From NCBI GenBank assembly GCA_949825065.1, contig OX463838.1, positions 1,900,251 to 1,964,250 of the forward strand: DNA of 64,000 bases. Direction: 5' to 3'. Position 1 is the stretch's first letter. The number at the start of each line of letters is the position of its first letter. The notes below the pieces were generated by a model, which saw only the letters and a program-made list of their open reading frames with translations, was not told where the DNA came from and ran no database searches. The position numbers and the translations under genes were made by a program. Shown piece after piece: positions 9,473 through 19,962 of the stretch. The stretch comes from Odontocerum albicorne. Lineage: Eukaryota; Arthropoda; Insecta; Trichoptera; Odontoceridae.

Positions 9473-9894
9473 CAGTGCTCCGTAACCTTTTCTCACCTAC
9501 GACAAACCAAAATTCTTACTAGAATTCCGCGGCACACCAAAAGCTAAAATATATAGGTATTAAATTGATACACAAATTTTACAATAAATTTCAGGGTCAT
9601 TTTTCTTTGTCTATGACTAATTTGGTGCGGCCATGGTGTGTACAAAGCACACTACGCAGTTTTCAACAGTTGGCACCAGGCGCTGGAGGACCATTGAAAA
9701 ATTATTTAGTTATAATAATTATTCTATACTACATTTTGAAAAATAGATAATATTATGAAAAATTATTTGTCATTGTGCATTAAATACATAATGAAAAATT
9801 GTAAAATGTCAAATACATTGAATTTGACCGCGGCACACCTGTATCTGGCTCACGGCACACCAGTGTGCCACGGCACACCGGTTGCGGAGCACTG
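9473..9894. mobile_element. hAT-type MITE with perfect 8-bp TSD
   Basis: Terminal inverted repeats CAGTGCTCCGTAACC and, in reverse complement, CAGTGCTCCGCAACC bound a 422-bp element. The 8-bp target duplication AAGTAGAC (9465-9472, 9895-9902) is perfect, the hallmark of hAT transposition. Internal CGGCACACC motifs recur near both ends, like transposase-binding subterminal repeats. No transposase is encoded. Confidence 0.93.
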
Positions 9895-9902
9895 AAGTAG
9901 AC

Positions 9903-10389
9903 CACGGTTGCTGTATTTGAATTAATATTAGTATTATTTCAACTATGTGAACCGTTTGATATTATTCCTGGTAATGGAAAATTAGAAAAGCTTGCAAAGC
10001 ATGGACACTGTTTTTTTGAAGTAAGTTGGGATACAATATCTGGTGAAATGGACAAAATTTTAATCAAGTGGCTCGCATTTAACTGAGGAACAAGTTAACG
10101 AAATAGTTTCGGTCCATAATGCTTTCTTGGATTTTGCACAAAGATTTCGCAGCGCTTAGCCAGATTAGATCTTAAAACTTAATGTCGCATAAAGAAAATG
10201 TAGATAGAAAGAAACACCAAAGTTAAATTTGATAAGAAATATAAATCAAAAAGGAAAACTTATTCTAAAACTAATTAAAATTACAAAACTGTATTGAATT
10301 CATTCTAGCGGATCTGTGAAATGTCGACATTTTTTCAATTTAAACTCTAAAATTTTCTGAAAAATTATTGTTAATTTATTTATGTAATA
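9903..10389. other. AT-rich intron, nothing recognised
   Basis: No recognisable feature. Confidence 0.45.
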
Positions 10390-11183
10390 GGTTAGTCAAA
10401 AAGTTTTGAAACCGACATCTATGGAGCAGTAGAAAAACCAAAATTTCTACGCCATTTTAATATTTCATCTTTCATAAGAACATACTCAAAATTTCATTTC
10501 GATCTGTCAATTCATTCTTTGTTTACAAGCCATTTGAAGTTGACGTGTCAGTGTATTTTTTAACAATGGAAAAATCCGAATATCGTGCAGTGATTAAATT
10601 CTTTGTTTTGGAAGGTATATCGGCTACTGAGATCCATGCAAAGATGGTGAAAGTATTAAAGGAGTCTTCTCCTTCATTTCCAACCGTTCACCGATGGGTT
10701 TTGGAGTTTAAGCGTGGCCGTACAAGCGTTGAAGACGATCCACGCTCAGGACGTCCAAAAAGTGCATCAACACCAGAAATCATAGCGAAAATACAGGATA
10801 TGGTTTTGGAAGATCATCCATCGACTGTGGGTGTGATAGCTGACACCATAGGCATCTCACATGGATCAACATGGCATATTTTGGCTGAAGTTTTGGGTTT
10901 CAAAAAACTGTGTGCACAATGGGTGCCGCATTTGCTAACAATGCAACAAAAACACGTTCGAATGCGTCTTTCTGAGCAACATTTGGAGCAACATTTGGAG
11001 CAACATTTGGAGCGATTATTTTGCAGGCCTTCCAGAAAGTCACTTCCGTGATGGGACAACAAAGTTGGAAGATCGTTGGACCAAGTGTATTGATCTTATG
11101 GGAGACTATACTGAGCAATAAAAGTGATTTCCCCCCAAAAAAAATATATTTTCATTTCCGCTTTCAAAACTTTTTGACTAACC
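10390..11183 (+). mobile_element. Mariner-type element with deleted catalytic core
   Basis: Flanking TA dinucleotides (10388-10389, 11184-11185) and terminal inverted repeats GGTTAGTCAAAAAGTTTTGA on both ends define a 794-bp element. It keeps the transposase start and end but lacks the middle, where the DDD catalytic residues would be. It could only move if a full-length relative supplied transposase. Confidence 0.92.
10566..11121 (+). pseudogene. Mariner transposase, N- and C-terminal ends only
   Basis: From ATG 10566 the protein starts MEKSEYRAVIKFFVLEG and runs through the paired helix-turn-helix DNA-binding region (VHRWVLEFKRGRTS, DDPRSGRPKS, IGISHGSTWHIL) to MRLSEQHLE. Three tandem 12-bp units GAGCAACATTTG (10974-11009) follow. 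After a frame change the extreme C-terminus reads DYFAGLPESHFRDG..KLEDRW and stops at 11121. The catalytic domain (D,D,D) is missing. Confidence 0.9.
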
Positions 11184-11185
11184 TA

Positions 11186-11449
11186 GTATATACTTTATTG
11201 TAAAATATACAAACGGTGGTTTATTGCATATTTCAACAGTACGTTTGTAAAGCAAAATAGGTCTGTTACATTAATAAAAGATTATTGTATAGATTTTTTT
11301 CACATTTATGTGTTAAATCAATTTATTTAAAAATAAGCTCTATAATATAAATAACAAAAAAAATAATGAAACTATTATATTACGGAATGTTGATTTTACA
11401 TTTCATCAGTACATTCTGATTTTTTTACACCAAATATGGATAAAACTTG
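11186..11449. other. AT-rich intron, nothing recognised
   Basis: No recognisable feature. Confidence 0.45.
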
Positions 11450-12067
11450 TTAACTCTTACAGGCTTAGTGGTCCACGTTATGTACCACCTTTTTTTGACG
11501 CAGTACTGCACAATGGTACACGCAATGTACCACTTATTAAACGCTCTCTATTGCTGCACGAACGCTCAGATTATGTACCACTTCGTATAATATAATACTT
11601 ACGACTCATATCCGCACAGCTGCAGCGTCTGGTCCTGTTCGAATTCATTTGGCTTCTAATATTATTGACAGTTAGTTGTTCTTGGTGTGCCGACTTGTGC
11701 GTATAAAAGAAAACGCTATATATTTGTATTAAATTTTAATAAAAATTTGTTGTGTTTTGATAAAATTGACTTCAGTAATTGTGGTAAATTTATATTTAGG
11801 TTAAAAATTAATTTTACTTGGATGTATTTCGGCATTATTTGGTGGTACATTAGAAGTACCAGTGGAAATATGGACTAGTGGTACATAAGTTGTACCATCT
11901 CACCAGGAGTTCCTTGACTTACCAAAGAAGTGGAAATATGTTAATTTAGCATTTGTATGTATCATTTTTCAAACACATTAAAACAAATAAATGAGAAACT
12001 TGACTTTTTCTTTTTTGTGCAGCCTGAGTTAAAATAAGTAAAGTTAACCTGTGCCTGTAAGGGTTAA
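11450..12067. mobile_element. TTAA-flanked element, 618 bp (piggyBac-like)
   Basis: TTAA at 11450-11453 and 12064-12067 with inverted ends CTCTTACAGGC and, on the other strand, CCCTTACAGGC. The motif GTACCAC or its complement recurs at least five times in the left part and again near 11850-11900, suggesting subterminal binding sites. A 63-codon frame (11687-11878) has no recognised domain. Non-autonomous. Confidence 0.7.
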
Positions 12068-12640
12068 AAGTATGTTCAACTTCTCTCACGACTTTAATAG
12101 AGTGACGAAAATAGAGTCGCGCTCTTGCAGTCGTCAAGACAATAAAATGATTCTATTTTAGTTTAGGGCGGCGGTAAGTTAAGGAAGGGGTTGTAGAGAA
12201 GTGCAATAAACTTTGTTTATGCTTCTTATATATATCATGCCCAACTGCATTCAAGGAAAATAATTCCATGTGTGAGTAACAAAGGTTGTTCATAATAATA
12301 TGCAATGTTTTAAATAATATTTTTTTCCAATTTGGTCCAAAAGAGTTCATCAGATGATAATTCAGATCAAGTTAATAAAATATTTATTGAATACTACGGA
12401 AAAGTGTTATAAATGCGATAAGTTTTTGGTAAATTATATATTTTTGTTGCATACGTCACATTCCACGCATAAAACGAAGATTATATAAATATTATATAAT
12501 ATACCCAAACAAAATAGTCATAAAGAAAATGAAAAGAAATTGTAATATTAAACAATAAATAACTTGGTTATATCATTAATTATATTAATCACTGCTCCCG
12601 AAGCTCTCTTCCGGCGCACTTATAGACGGCGACTTCTGAA
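12068..12640. other. AT-rich intron, nothing recognised
   Basis: No recognisable feature except short AT palindromes. Confidence 0.45.
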
Positions 12641-13320
12641 GAGGACTGTCACATGACTGTACACCGCCATCTTAAATCAATGGGAAAAGTCCAGAAGTTT
12701 GGCGCTTGGTTTCCACATGTTTTGAGTGAAAACAACAAAAATCAATTGTCGAACGTTTATGTGACTACAATTCATCTGCTCAGCCCATTCTACGGTAATT
12801 TCGACTTTGATTGACCGTTGATTTAAGATGGCGGTATACAGTAATATGACTGCAATTCATCTGCTTAGCTAATTCTACGGTGGTTTGAAGGGGATCTTCA
12901 TGAATAATATGGTTTAAGCGGTCCTCGTCGAAGTCCACTGGTCGTCTGGAACGCTCCATGTCTTTCAGGTCGAAATTACCGTCTTTGAAACGCAAAAACC
13001 ATCGACGAGCTGTCCTTTCATTCCTGGCATCTTCACCGTACACTTCGCCAATATTGCGAGCAGCTTTGGCAGTTTTATTCCCTCGATTGAACGCGAACAG
13101 AAGGAGGTGTCGAAAATGCTCACTTTCGTCTACTTGACATTCCATTTTGAAGGCTTGTAATCAAATAAAATAATATATGTAACGTAAAAGTAAACACAAT
13201 ATCTTGTAGAGCAGAAAATTTTCTTTCGAATGACGTATAAATTTTACCAATTTGTTTTACTTTTGGTGCTCATTTTTAAATTTGAAAAGAAAACGGACAC
13301 AACTTATGTTAACACCCAAT
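12641..13320. mobile_element. Internally inverted mariner derivative, copy 1
   Basis: The right part (12780-13320) is the 5' half of a mariner on the minus strand, ending in the terminus CGGACACAACTTATGTTAAC followed by ACCCAA and TA. The left part (12641-12762) is plus-strand transposase sequence (HMTVHRHLKSMGKVQKFGAW). The orientation switch is at TCGAACGTT (about 12754-12762). Copy 2 at 36625-37450 switches orientation at the same word. No left terminus is visible. Confidence 0.8.
12780..13145 (-). pseudogene. Mariner transposase N-terminal fragment
   Basis: The frame starts MECQVDESEHFRHLLLFAFN and contains the first HTH, the RFKDGNFDLKDMERSRRPVD linker and the second HTH (QMNCSHITVYRHLKS), after which it runs into rearranged sequence. 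This is the DNA-binding half of a mariner transposase; the catalytic half is absent. Confidence 0.88.
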
Positions 13321-13930
13321 AAAATACCGTGAGGCACAATTTGTGAAGTTGTCTTCACAAGAAAGACTTGTATATTTTTTATAATTTATTATTATTTGTA
13401 AACGTTTACATATCTAACGATGCCAAACAAAAAATAGTTTTTAAGATAACAATGAAATGTTTAATTTGAAAAAAAACACACGTCTTTTTCACTTTCGTAG
13501 AAATCATAGATTTTAATCGCAGATACTCGTATAACACGTGAATACAAAAACGAACTAAAAAACATTTCGATTTGCCCATGACATTTGGCAAGTCAAAAGG
13601 AATAGTTTCAGTTTTGTATATTCAATTTTGTGAAACAGTTTCGAAATCTCTTCAAACTCGAATCTGAAACTTTTTGAATCGAAATCGAAAAACAACTTTA
13701 GGGGAGGATATTGGATGGAAAAGTTCGCACTTCTCCACAAAGCGGCTGTAAACTCGGCTTGACGCCAGACAAAACTGACAATGAAGCTCTAAACCGGCTC
13801 AAAAGCTGATGAGACCCATTTTATACAAGCGTAAACGCACGCTTTTAACCTGCATGATAATATTTTTTTAAACGTGTTATTTTTCGTAACTTGCTTTCAA
13901 AAAAATATTATTGAGGAAAACTACATGTTT
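13321..13930. other. AT-rich intron, nothing recognised
   Basis: Short frames only; no motif or terminal repeat detected. Confidence 0.45.
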
Positions 13931-14660
13931 ACAATTATTATTTATTTGATTCACGACACAACAGTGACTTTTATTATACTCGTGTATGTACCGCACAGGG
14001 TACAAATAGACTGTAGCGTAGGTACGTTGGTTGCTGCGCCGCGCTCAGAGAATCGAGGTAGCGAATTCCAAAGCGAAGATCCAGAAGAAGAAGAAGGTAG
14101 CGGGGTGGAGAGGTTCCTCTCAGGCAGGTCGAAGTAGTGGGTCTCAAAGTAAAACACAGTAGAATCGGTTGTTACTGAGAATGTAATTTCGCTAGAAGGG
14201 GACCCTTTATATTAATGGTCAGTCGGTCATCACAAGCGCCCATTACTCGCAAAATCTAACAACTTTCGGGGTTCTGAGTGCTGCTTAAGCCGACCGTCCC
14301 GTGACCTACTCACGACGGTCCGCCCGCAAGTCCTTTATTTCCCTTGCGGTCGCGAACACGATTGGAGTCAAATATTTCATATATTCACAAATATTTCAAA
14401 TACAAAACCATAGAATTTACATATACAATGAATTTACATATACAAGTATAAGGGTTTACATCAGTTTCACGTACAGATCTACACCTACAAGATATCAATG
14501 TCTATATCATTAAACCACATATAGTACAAGGGTGACCGCACACGTCCGATACAATATATATAATAGCACACAACACAAGTCAATTTAAATACTTAAAATA
14601 ATTGAAAAAAATCAGATGAAATTTATCTTAAGCTAACATGAAGATACAATAAAATTTAAG
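13931..14660. repeat. Repeat family H, apparently split by a GC-rich insertion
   Basis: The ends (ACGACACAACAGTG near 13955; GCTAACATGAAGATACAA near 14632) occur together, without the intervening DNA, in the copy at 30825-30985. About 570 bp with a GC-rich block (14020-14360) separate them here. The insert has no recognised coding sequence; no target duplication was resolved. Confidence 0.45.
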
Positions 14661-15019
14661 TAATTACAATAACAAAGCAATTGATTGAATTAATATAATA
14701 TGTATAAAAAATACTTATTTAACACTTGCCATCCTGTGATGGATAGCGAGTGACCAGGACTTACATTTTATTAAATTTCTCCAAATATACTGATTGCAGG
14801 GTCTTCATACTTTATGTATTCCTCATCAAAACCTCTATGATTTGAATGATGTCATATATTTATGTGCATAACAAAATATTATCGAAATTTCACCAGATTA
14901 GCGTATGTTTTGTATTTTAGATTTTATAGGAGAAAAAAAACTTGTATGAGGGTTAATCAATCAATGCGTTAATTGATGCTTATTTATAAGAATATTTGTA
15001 TTATTCTAACGTGCATTTT
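14661..15019. other. AT-rich intron with one TTAA-MITE-like end
   Basis: TTAACACTTGCCATCCTGTG at 14719 matches, inverted, the right end of the MITE at 47329-47551 for about 45 bp. No matching second end was found, so it is probably a broken copy. Confidence 0.45.
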
Positions 15020-15418
15020 ATATTATATAACCATCAACTTCGTCTCGTCTTTACTGCGCCTCGTAGTCGAGGATCCTCGATGCATTTCAACATCAAATCA
15101 ATTAGAAAGAGAAGTTATGCCGTGGAATTTTTCTATCTTTTTTTAAGTGAGTGTGCCCGTTGCAAACCAGCACACTCACTGACCACACCGCTGTACTGTA
15201 TCCGATGACACACTATAGTGAGATAGTTGGAGCACACCGGTAGGTTTTTTCACCCTTTTTGAATGAATAGACATGGCCGAAATCATAGGTATTTATACCC
15301 CCTAATAACTGGTGGAAAAAATGTCTGTGTCATTCGAGGGGAGCAGCACAGCGCGGTATTCGAACCAGCGACCTTCCACACGGAAGTCCAGTACGTTACC
15401 TTTAGATCATGCACCTCT
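15020..15418 (-). mobile_element. tRNA-derived SINE, family I
   Basis: On the minus strand a tRNA-like head (GAGGTGCATGATCTAAAGGT; B box GCTGGTTCGAATACC) leads to a long body ending in the hairpin-rich GAGGATCCTCGACTACGAGG. A plus-strand copy is at 46188-46450 and a tail fragment at 53300-53345. This family is unrelated to family A in its tail. Confidence 0.75.
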
Positions 15419-15437
15419 TTATATTATATAAACGAGT

Positions 15438-15877
15438 CATCATTGTCAACCAGGGTCGATCCACTGCTGGATGAAGGTCTCCCCAAGTTGACTCCAAATA
15501 GTTCGGTTTTTTGCTCGTTGATGCTTTCTGATTTCATCTATCCAGCGTACCTTCGGTCTTCTTCTAGGCCTCTTTATGCCTCTTGGATACCATTGGATTA
15601 TTTCGGATGTCCATCGGGAGTCTGACATTCTGGCTACATGTCCGGCCCATTGCCACTTCATTCTTTTGCACACCTTTATAACGTCTTCTACCTTTGTTAT
15701 ATTGGGAATCCAGGTGTTTCGTTTACGGTCTCTTTTAGTATATCCTAGCATGCATCTCTCCATGCCCCTTTGTGCGGTCTGGAGCTTTTGTGTGTTCTTT
15801 ACTGTGAGCGTCCATGTCTCGCAGCCATACGTAAGTACTGGGAAAATGCACTGGTTGTAGACCCTTCGCTTCAACAA
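15438..15877 (-). mobile_element. RTE family F copy with perfect 12-bp TSD
   Basis: A 5'-truncated RTE copy of 440 bp flanked by ATATAAACGAGT at 15426-15437 and 15878-15889. It ends on the minus strand with repeats of GAT rather than GAA. Other copies are at 46476 and 63540. It inserted beside the family-I SINE. Confidence 0.92.
15446..15877 (-). pseudogene. RTE-F ORF2 C-terminal fragment (143 codons open)
   Basis: The peptide starts MLKRRVYNQCIFPVLTYGCE, then TWTLTVKNTQKLQTAQRGME, MKWQWAGHVARMSDSRW, EIIQWYPRGIKRPRRRPKVR and GETFIQQWIDPG with its stop. YGCE(T/S)W followed by an RxxE/AQR block and a WAGHxAR block is the usual region after the RT core of RTE-type elements. It has no internal stop, so it is young, but it lacks endonuclease and RT catalytic residues. 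Confidence 0.88.
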
Positions 15878-15906
15878 ATATAAACGAGTATATAACCATA
15901 TATTAT

Positions 15907-16090
15907 TTTCAACAGCCGTGGTCTAACGGTTAGCATTCACACTATCAAGTGGGCGACCCAGGTTCGACTTCTAGTGGGTTCACTTCAGGACTGGTTTTAC
16001 TCTTAAACCGTTTGACATCTAAATTACTGTGCTTGTATTGCTTATATAATGCTTATCGTGAATTATTTTAATGCTCTGAAACAACGCAAA
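15907..16090 (+). mobile_element. tRNA-derived SINE, family J
   Basis: The head GCCGTGGTCTAACGGTTAGC has a good A box and CCCAGGTTCGACTTC a B box. The body ends in AT-rich sequence with TTATATAATGCTTATCG. A decayed second copy is at 24358-24500. A functional tRNA is unlikely because the acceptor and anticodon arms do not pair. Confidence 0.7.
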
Positions 16091-16300
16091 AATAGCGCTA
16101 TGTAAAGAACTATGCTTAATGAAAGTCGTTAGTAGATTGAACCTGTTTATCGTCATGGAACTTGGATCAAAATTTTGGGTTTGCTATGTCAAGATTGTGT
16201 GCTTTCTGAAGTACAACAGCTTACACACAGTAAATTAATACACGCATATGCGTCTTCTATTCGCAGGATGGCTTATAATAATCATATTCAATCACAAGAC

Positions 16301-16487
16301 GACCTCCGTGGCCTGGTGGTAAGACACTTGTCTGCCGATCCGGAGGTTGCGGGTTCGATCCCCGCTGAAACCCAGATTTTTTTAAATAGGATTCCAGTCT
16401 GGTTAACACTTAGGGCCTATAAAAACAGCTTTTTGGTTGGTTGGAAGAGATTGCCACATGACAATAAACTCGCCAGGTTAAAAAAAA
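16301..16487 (+). mobile_element. SINE family A, reference-quality copy
   Basis: Plus-strand order: GACCTCCGTGGCCTGGTGGT (A box), GCGGGTTCGATCCCC (B box), GGATTCCAGTCTGG body, then GGTTGGTTGGAAGAGATTGC and an imperfect hairpin ending CGCCAGGTT plus an A-rich end. The final 45 bp match the 3' end of LINE B. Confidence 0.9.
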
Positions 16488-17050
16488 GATATTGCACGAG
16501 ATATAAGATTATTATTAGATATATTATTTAATTTATTTTTACTCTTCAACCGATCCAAAATGATTGCAACAAATTAAAGAGGGTGGCTAGGGGACAACAA
16601 TTTTGATCTCCACGATAAAGTTGGTAAGACGTTTGACATCCACTTGATTTCGAGTTCGATTTCGGACGGTATTAAAAAAAAGGTCCGAATGCGTTTTAAT
16701 AGTTCTCATGGTAACAATAAATTGCACACATTAGATGTGAGGGAGTGTTGATGCTTAGCAACATTTGTTAGTGTTTTAAATACGAACGTTGGTTAACTGT
16801 GAGTTACTTGCCCACTCCAGTAGTTCTTAGCCCGAAATATTGATTTGTGGGACCGCAGTCAATATTGTCTACCAGCCACGTTATTTTTGCCCGTATCACC
16901 TGTTCATAAATATTGGGAATAAATAAATCATACTGTTTTTGACTCCACTGATCGAGGTTTCGCGCTTTGAACCGCTTGAGTTGCACGAAACATACTGTTT
17001 GTCATCACACTTGTTGGTAAAACTACTACTCACGCGAAGAGACAACACTA
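16488..17050. other. Intron with a decayed SINE head
   Basis: At 16608-16690 AAGTTGGTAAGACG and CGAGTTCGATTTCGG resemble the A and B boxes of a family-A SINE; nothing else is recognised. Confidence 0.45.
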
Positions 17051-17528
17051 AGGCCGAGGCCACACCAAAATGCTTCGTTAGGTGCTAAGCTAGATTTTAC
17101 GTGACTCATATACTAGGTGACTTCATGCCTGGCCACACCAAAGTGCTACGCACAAATTCATTTGACAGTTGGGAGCGGTTGAGTCAACACACGATGTCAC
17201 TCTCAAAACTAACCAATTTCATTATAATTTTCTGTGTAACTTCATTTCAAAGTGATTTTATTACAGGTACATTTTTCAATAATTTTCTCGATGGGTTCCA
17301 CAAAGGCTCCCTTTTATACACAGCTGTCATTAAAACTTCCGCCATCTTGTGAATTAACCAACACGTCTGTTCGCTAGGAGATTCACTCGATGACTAATCG
17401 TCATGCAACGTGGCGCGAAGCGTGCAGTGTGGCCACTCCGATAGTATGCGGTACGTTAAGATATGTCGCCTAACTCGTAACATAGCTCTAAGCATCAAGC
17501 GAGGCTCCTTCCTGTGTGGCCGAGGCCT
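17051..17528. mobile_element. MITE with AGGCC(G/T)(A/C)GGCCACAC inverted ends
   Basis: The left end AGGCCGAGGCCACACC and the reverse complement of the right end AGGCCTCGGCCACACA form terminal inverted repeats around 478 bp. Subterminal repeats of GCCACACCAAA(A/G)TGCT occur twice on the left and inverted on the right. No coding sequence; superfamily and TSD are unresolved. Confidence 0.72.
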
Positions 17529-17865
17529 AATACTTCTAACGCGTATTGTAACCAGGACTTATGAGTAAGTATTGTTACCCTTTCTGAGAAAAAAACTGAA
17601 ATAGCAGAATTTTTCAATTTCATGAATTAAAATATAGAAATAATTATAGATAATAATTGTACTCTAAATTACAGTCGGTCCGTCCGCCTCTGCCTACCTA
17701 TCGCTTCCCGCTATCATAAGATAATAAAACATAAAGGTTTCAGGAACATTACAAAATTTCAGGAACAGTTTATCAATTGTTACATGTTGTTGACAGGTAG
17801 TCAAAAAGCTTAGCGATGGATGGGTTTGAATATTGACAGAGATGTGATGCGACATAAAAGCACAG
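17529..17865. other. Intron, nothing recognised
   Basis: No recognisable feature. Confidence 0.45.
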
Positions 17866-17867
17866 TA

Positions 17868-18000
17868 GACTCTCAATTATCCGGGGTAGCATTAAGTGGG
17901 GTAGTTATATATTATTTAAAACGTTATAAAATAATGAAGATTTTTTATTGCTCCCATTAATCCGTAAACCGGTTGATGCTACCCCGGACAATCGAGAGTG
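17868..18000. mobile_element. Small TA-flanked MITE (Tc1/pogo-like)
   Basis: TA at 17866-17867 and 18001-18002 flank inverted repeats CTCTCAATTATCCGGGGTAG and, reversed, CTCTCGATTGTCCGGGGTAG, with about 85 bp of AT-rich centre. The TCCGGG-containing ends and TA target fit a pogo/Tigger-like element. No coding. Confidence 0.8.
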
Positions 18001-18069
18001 TATTGGTCACCGAGATACGGTAGCGGTTACAGAGGAATAATGCACGTTTTTAACCGTGACAGATGATAT

Positions 18070-18697
18070 CCCTTCTCTTACGGTGATAAAAATAATACGC
18101 GTGCTCCGGTGTTGGGTAGTGAGTACGCAATAAAAAATTAGCGATTTTCAATCGGAAAAATAAGAACATTCATAGATAATCCCCTTAATTAATTATAATT
18201 GAAGTTAAAAATTATAATAATTGAGATTTATTTGCTGAAAACATTAAAAAACCACCTGAAAACATAAAAAACGCTCACGGAACGGGCGTACGTCTAACCT
18301 ATTTGCAAGCCTAGAGGCTACTAGTGGCGCGGAACGTCAGTCGCATACCCCGGCGCTTACGCCTTTGCTTGCGACGTTGAGACAATTCAGCTCCTCGCAA
18401 TTCAGTCTAGTATGCAAGAGTGAGATGCGAATATAGTGTCGCGCTTCCCGCATACTATTCACCTATCGTCAAGACGAGGCACTCGCAGCGTTTAAATGCG
18501 AATTTGTTTTTGATCTTTACAAAACACCTCGATGTAGTCGATAAATTCTGATTATTGTTAATATTATTTTTTAAATCAATGCGTAAATATATTATGGAGG
18601 AATACCTAAAATCTTAACCTTGTATTTATTATGTTTAGAGATATTGATGGTTATTAGAAGCAACGTGTAGAAGATACCCAACACAGGGAAGGAAAGG
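18070..18697 (-). mobile_element. piggyBac-like MITE family K, copy 1, ATAT-flanked
   Basis: 628 bp, reading from CCCTTCTCTTACGG to GGGAAGGAAAGG. Unlike the other copies it is flanked by ATAT on both sides instead of TTAA. It is the inverted partner of copy 2 (19339-19958), 641 bp away. No transposase. Internal sequence is highly similar among copies. Confidence 0.9.
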
Positions 18698-18957
18698 ATA
18701 TAGTCGCAGTACAAAAAAGATGGCTTAAAAATGTACCAACTTTATTCTTTGTTCACATTGTAATATATATTTTTTTAATGTTTTATTTTTTGTGACAAGT
18801 TGTATTTATATTCAAGCGCACTTAAAATTCTAATAGGAACATTAGTATTTTTTATAATGGTCAATAAAAGACCGTACATTATAATAAAATAAGATTAAAA
18901 AATAGTTAAGCCAGAAAAAATATAAATCAAATGAGTAAAGAGTTATCCTGTTCGATA
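18698..18957. other. AT-rich spacer between two K copies
   Basis: Nothing recognised; forms part of the loop between inverted K copies. Confidence 0.45.
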
Positions 18958-19150
18958 TCCGTGGCCTAGATGGTAAAACGTCTGACTTACAACTTGGGGG
19001 TAGCAAGTTCGATTCCTGTTGGTACTGCAGTATTTTTATTTAAAGTTTCCAGCCTGGTATTCATTTATACTCGATTAACACTTTTTTGATTGGTTGAAAG
19101 AAATTTCTATGATACATGGCAATACATCAGATGGTTCTGTAAAGAACGAA
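18958..19150 (+). mobile_element. SINE family A, decayed
   Basis: CCGTGGCCTAGATGGTAAAA (A box) and GCAAGTTCGATTCCTG (B box), a body with TCCAGCCTGGT and a decayed TTGGTTGAAAGAAATT..GGCAATA tail. A further tail-like fragment follows at 19170-19260. Confidence 0.75.
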
Positions 19151-19338
19151 AATTTAACAAAACTACGGTTCTAGTCTTGTTGGTTCTTATAAGGATTCAA
19201 ATATTTTTTATTGGTTGGATAAAATGTCACGTTATAATAAAACCGACAGTCCAAATAAAAGTTTAAATAATACAAGCAGACAATCATCTGTCTATGAGCT
19301 AAAGCAAAATGAAAAATTCGAATTATCGTTACCTTTAA

Positions 19339-19958
19339 CCTTTCCTTCCCTGTGTTGGGTATCTTCTACACGTTGCTTCTAATAACCATCAATATCTCTA
19401 TAAATATTATAAATACACGGTTAAGATTTTAGGTGTTCCTCCATAATATATTTACGCATTGATTTAAAAATAATATTAATAATAATCAGAATTCATCGAC
19501 TACATCGAGGTGTTTTGTAAAGATCGAAAACAAATTCGCATTTAAACGCTGCGAGTGCCTCGTCTTGACGATAGGTGAATAATATGCGGGAAGCGCGACA
19601 CTATATTCGCATCTCACTCTTGCATACTAGACTGAATTGCGAGGAGCTGAATTGTCTCAACGTCGCAAGCAAAGGCGTAAGCGCCGGGGTATGCGACTGA
19701 CGTTCCGCGCCATTAGTAGCTTCTAAGCTTGCAAATAGGTTAGACGTACGCCCGTTCCGTGAGCGTTGCCAGATGGTTTTTTAATGTTTTCAGCAAATAA
19801 ATCTCAATTATTATAATTTTTAACTTCAATTATAATTAATTAAGGGGATTATCTATGAATGTTCTTATTTTTCCGATTTAAAATCGCAAATTTTTTATTG
19901 CGTACTCACTACCCAACACCGGAGCACGCGTATTATTTTTATCACCGTAAGGGAAGGG
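19339..19958 (+). mobile_element. piggyBac-like MITE family K, copy 2
   Basis: 620 bp between TTAA at 19335-19338 and 19959-19962. The left end is CCTTTCCTTCCCTGTGTTGG; the right end, inverted, CCCTTCCCTTACGGTG. GTGTTGGGTA follows directly after the left 13 bp but about 26 bp further inside on the right. No complete gene. Confidence 0.92.
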
Positions 19959-19962
19959 TTAA

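Noticed and set aside
13931..14660. GC-rich insert as an exon or gene
   Set aside because: No open frame of note, no domain; the flanks look like the two halves of a repeat.
16301..16372. tRNA-like sequence with good A and B boxes (also at 7940, 15907, 18958, 46188, 63250)
   Set aside because: Arms do not pair into a cloverleaf, all are joined to SINE bodies, and they are repeated; treated as SINE heads, not tRNA genes.
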